Shown here: piece by piece, positions 31,490-34,086 of the stretch
How positions within the stretch are numbered: the first letter of the stretch is position 1
How the letters are laid out: the number at the start of each line of letters is the position of its first letter
Source: an uncultured Trueperaceae bacterium
Lineage (GTDB): Bacteria > Deinococcota > Deinococci > Deinococcales > Trueperaceae
DNA length: 34,086 nucleotides
Direction of reading: 5' to 3'
Assembly: GCA_937907415.1 (NCBI GenBank)
Contig: CALCHY010000220.1
Span: 1-34,086 of the forward strand
The notes under the pieces: model-generated
The model's database searches: none
What the model saw: the letters and a program-made list of their open reading frames with translations, nothing else
Told to the model about the DNA's origin: nothing
Translations under genes and position numbers: made by a program

Positions 31490-33430
31490 TCAGAACTCCT
31501 CGTCCCAGTCGATGGTGGTGTGACCGGTGTTGCCCTTGGCAGCCACGGCAGGCGCCTTGCTCGGACTGCTCTTCTTGCCGCCGCCGAGGAGACCGAACTG
31601 AACGCAGATGCCGCGCAGGCCGACGATGGCGAGGATCAGCGCGATGAGGACGAGGAAGGACCAGCCGACCTGGCCGGTCAGGCTGTCGAACATCGACCAG
31701 CGCGTCAGGTCGGGGAACCAACTCATGTCGACGACGCTACCGAGGAGGTCGACGAGCCCAAGGACGCCCTCGTAGAAGACGGGCACGAGCAGGAGGAAGA
31801 GCGCCCAGCCGACGAGGCGCCAGTTGCGGTTGCTACCACCGAACGCCATGTTCAGCAGCACGAGCGGGAAGATGGCGAGGATGCCGAGGATGAGGAAGAC
31901 GACGCTCCGCGTCATGCCCGACCAGAACTTGGCTACGCCGCCTTCGACGTTGTCGGCGGCGGTGGGCGCCGCGCCAGCGTAGGCGTCTCGGATGACCGCC
32001 GTGCGCGCCGCGAGGAGGCCGGCGTCGGCCTGCGTGAGGCGTTGGCTGTCCTTGAGGGACGTCAGGAGCGCGGTCGTCGACTGCCCGAGGCTAGGATCGA
32101 TCTGGTCGATCACGGGGGCGACGTCCTGTTGGTAGCTGGCGCTAAGGTCGGCGAGCGCGGTGCGTGCGCTTGACGCGTCACCGCGGCCAACGCTGGCAAC
32201 CACACGGCCAGCAGCAGCCTCGAGCTGCTCGAACACGCCTGACAGGGCGTCGTATCCGCGGGCGGCGAGGCGGGTAGCCGTGGCGCCAGCGAACTGAGGC
32301 GGAAGCCCGGCAGCGGTGAGCTCCCGGGTCAGGCCGTCGAGCTTGGCCTGCTTCGCCTCTTCGGTTAGTGCCAGCACGCGGGCCGCGACGGCGGCTTCCA
32401 GGGTGCTCTCGTCGACGGCGGCAGCGGACTCGCCCGGAGCCGTCGCGGCCGCTACCGCGGCGTCTGTAGCGGCGGCGCTGGTGGCGGCACTCTCCGGCGC
32501 GGTGCCTTGTGGCTCGGCCGCGCTCGTGGCGGCATGCTCGTCGCGCGTAGCGGCAGGAGCCGCACCGGCTTCAGGCGTGTCGCTGCTCGGTGTTTCAGCT
32601 AGGGATGGCAGTTCCTCCGGGGCGGGAGAGGAGAGCGGACCCTCGGAGGCAGGCGTGCCTTCCGAGCCGCTTCGCGCTGCGCTCGCCAGGCTGCTTAGGC
32701 TCGCTTGAGCAGCCTCCGCTGCGGTTGCCAAGGCGGCGGCGTCGTTGGCGACGAGCGCCTGCGCGGCGCCGACGAGGTTGCGGTTGAGGGATGCGTCAAC
32801 GCGTGGGGAGTCCTGAACGAGCAAGGACTCGCCGTACGCCTTGGCGAGCCTCACGTACGCGGCGTCGGGCTCCGTTGCCACCAGGCCGTCTGCGGTGGTC
32901 AACTCGGTGGAGATGGCTCCCGCTGCGCCGGCCTCGAACGCCAGTCGTAACCCAGCGGCCGTCGTAGCCGCCGCCAGCGCGGCCTGGTCGCCTTGCGCGA
33001 AGCTCAACCGTTGGGCGAGGTGCTGGAGGCGCCCGCGTGCCGTGTCGAGGTCGCCGTTGCTGGCGGCCAGGTAAGCGGAATCCATGACGAGGCGGCTGAA
33101 ACCACCGGCTAGTACTGCCGTCTGAACCGCGATGTCCGTCTTGCTTTGGTTGTCGACGGCGACGCGCGTGCGCTCGAAGGTGCGCTCCATCGCCTGCACG
33201 AGGCTGGTGCTCGTGGCGTCGCGCGAGAGGGTCAGAAGCGCGTTGAGGGCGCGCTCGAGTTCGTCACGTGCCTGCGCGCCGTCTTGCGGCACGCTTGCCG
33301 ACGCCACCTGGAGGTTCTCGATGGCGAGGTCGTAACGTTGGAGCACGGAATCGCCTTGCGCGAAGGCCCCGCTCAGGCAGGTGAGCACCACCAAGACACC
33401 AGTAGCGAGAATCAGTTGACGCCGTATCAT
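31490..33430 (-). CDS. Exported/membrane protein with Ala-rich linker and 3 TM
   Basis: Not recognised. 646 residues: signal peptide (1-24, ending SGAFA), a helical extracytoplasmic domain (about 28-250), a low-complexity Ala/Ser/Pro/Glu linker (about 258-345), and a second helical domain (about 350-500). Three transmembrane helices follow (about 508-528, 539-560, 589-606), then a 30-residue tail ending TTIDWDEEF. With a cleaved signal, the N-terminus is outside and an odd number of helices puts the acidic tail in the cytoplasm, where it could meet the two soluble neighbours. ATG 33430 overlaps the upstream stop as ATGA; AGGAGG lies 4 bases before it. Confidence 0.8.
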   Translation of the reverse strand: MIRRQLILATGVLVVLTCLSGAFAQGDSVLQRYDLAIENLQVASASVPQDGAQARDELERALNALLTLSRDATSTSLVQAMERTFERTRVAVDNQSKTDIAVQTAVLAGGFSRLVMDSAYLAASNGDLDTARGRLQHLAQRLSFAQGDQAALAAATTAAGLRLAFEAGAAGAISTELTTADGLVATEPDAAYVRLAKAYGESLLVQDSPRVDASLNRNLVGAAQALVANDAAALATAAEAAQASLSSLASAARSGSEGTPASEGPLSSPAPEELPSLAETPSSDTPEAGAAPAATRDEHAATSAAEPQGTAPESAATSAAATDAAVAAATAPGESAAAVDESTLEAAVAARVLALTEEAKQAKLDGLTRELTAAGLPPQFAGATATRLAARGYDALSGVFEQLEAAAGRVVASVGRGDASSARTALADLSASYQQDVAPVIDQIDPSLGQSTTALLTSLKDSQRLTQADAGLLAARTAVIRDAYAGAAPTAADNVEGGVAKFWSGMTRSVVFLILGILAIFPLVLLNMAFGGSNRNWRLVGWALFLLLVPVFYEGVLGLVDLLGSVVDMSWFPDLTRWSMFDSLTGQVGWSFLVLIALILAIVGLRGICVQFGLLGGGKKSSPSKAPAVAAKGNTGHTTIDWDEEF

Positions 33431-34086
33431 GCAGCCTCCTCGAGAGCGGCGCGCGCGTTCAGTACGGCACCGATGTTTACGTTGGCGTTGGTGACGACGA
33501 CTACGCTGTCCTCACCGAAAGGGAAGAGGAAGAGAACGCCACCGGCGCGCTCGACCGAAAAGGCGCGCAGGTCTCCCGAGCGCGCCAACAAGTGACGAGA
33601 TGAAAGTACCAGACCCGGGAGCCGCGCTGCTTCGATACCGTGGCCGCGCTCCAGGACAACTTCCTGGCGCCTGACCACGATCACTTGCCGGACCGTCTCG
33701 ATGTCGCCGAAGAGCTGGAGCGCCTTGCTCAACGCCTCCTCGCTCAGGCGAGCGATGACCTTGGCTGGCGCAGGGGCACCTTTGCCGGAGCGCTTCGCCT
33801 TCGCGGGCGTTGCCCCGGCCTCAGCAAGCTGGGCGAGATTTCGGCCAGGTAGGCGCCCGACGCCGGCGGCCGGAGCGTACGGCAGAACCGTGACAGGTGC
33901 GAGGCGGGGGGTGACGACCTCAGCGCCCTGAGCTAGCGCGCCGGCGGCGTACTGAGCCTCCGGTGGCTCTGCCACTGCCGCACCGCTCGCTGTCTCAGCG
34001 ACCAATGCCGTAGAGGCCGCTGCCGCCGCGACCGCTGCCTCAGCGACCGCTGCCTCAGCGACCGCTGCCTCAGCGACCGCTGGCGA
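33427..34086 (-). CDS. Roadblock/LC7-like protein, 5' end outside window
   Basis: The frame is open to the window edge (219 codons seen), so the start is not visible; a TTG at 34005 is only an internal candidate. The N-terminal part is low-complexity: AEAAV repeats, then Ala/Pro-rich and Lys-rich stretches to about residue 105 of the visible part. The last ~110 residues look like a roadblock/LC7 domain: helix LSEEALSKALQLFGDIE, strands VRQVIVVRRQEVVLERG, a helix, strands RAFSVERAGGVLFLFPFGEDSVVVVT, and NVNIGAVLNARAALEE. Such domains bind Ras-like GTPases (MglB with MglA) or dimerise as scaffolds. No GTPase gene is in view; one may lie just outside. Confidence 0.65.
   Translation of the reverse strand, partial: SPAVAEAAVAEAAVAEAAVAAAAASTALVAETASGAAVAEPPEAQYAAGALAQGAEVVTPRLAPVTVLPYAPAAGVGRLPGRNLAQLAEAGATPAKAKRSGKGAPAPAKVIARLSEEALSKALQLFGDIETVRQVIVVRRQEVVLERGHGIEAARLPGLVLSSRHLLARSGDLRAFSVERAGGVLFLFPFGEDSVVVVTNANVNIGAVLNARAALEEAA
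34030..34086. repeat. 15-bp tandem repeat inside the roadblock gene
   Basis: Three exact copies of GACCGCTGCCTCAGC (34030-34074) plus a partial fourth reaching the window edge; a degraded copy lies near 33989-34004. In the minus-strand gene each copy encodes five residues (AEAAV in rotation), so length changes keep the frame. Copy number may continue beyond the window. Confidence 0.85.

Noticed and set aside
34030..34086. Tandem repeats as a CRISPR-like array
   Set aside because: 15-base units without spacers, in frame with a coding region; a simple protein-repeat tract.

Overview
This window is high-GC bacterial chromosome, densely packed on both strands. It most likely comes from the Deinococcota, perhaps a Truepera-like lineage. 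Three things suggest this. Several genes have a TANNNT -10 element placed so that the transcript would start at or within a few bases of the start codon, the leaderless pattern familiar from Deinococcus. MurE lacks the usual diaminopimelate-type DNPR motif. The gene set is that of a double-membraned, rod-shaped, non-sporulating bacterium. The taxonomic call is inference. I see no tRNA, rRNA, insertion sequence, prophage gene or CRISPR array.

Left part (1-9979). At the edge is a truncated DUF1801 gene, then a small hypothetical gene and a sparse 489-base stretch holding hairpins and two doubtful SD-led mini-ORFs. Next, on the minus strand, come pyrimidine-nucleoside phosphorylase, murE and two adjacent deoxynucleoside kinases: nucleoside salvage plus one cell-wall ligase. 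A plus-strand CNNM/CBS/CorC-type membrane protein is transcribed divergently from the kinases. Alanine racemase lies behind a polar amino-acid ABC permease and its binding protein. The permease carries an unusual extracytoplasmic insertion, and no ATPase gene is present.

Middle (9980-16970, plus strand). recG is followed by a small membrane protein and a lipoprotein with two WHy/LEA-like domains. Then come three genes joined by GTGA stop/start overlaps: serA, a class V aminotransferase and a histidine phosphatase. I read the last three as a candidate complete phosphorylated serine pathway.

Right part (16971-34086, minus strand). Two transcription units run right to left. The first encodes a roadblock/LC7-like protein (its 5' end lies outside the window), a 646-residue signal-peptide and three-helix membrane protein, a 20-codon bridging mini-ORF, a 926-residue coiled-coil protein with a possible roadblock-like C-terminus, and the t6A genes tsaE and tsaB. 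The second starts at a promoter before mreB. It continues with a SpoIVB/S55-type protein and a lipid A-type set: lpxD, lpxC, a Gfo/Idh/MocA oxidoreductase, fabZ, lpxA, an LpxB-related glycosyltransferase, an MsbA-like ABC transporter and a methyltransferase. Almost every junction is a 1-8 base overlap or a gap of at most 5 bases.

The two strongest candidates for something new are the lipid A-type operon tied to mreB, with a GnnA-like enzyme inside it, in a lineage whose best-known members lack LPS; and the uncharacterised roadblock / membrane / coiled-coil cassette upstream of tsaEB.
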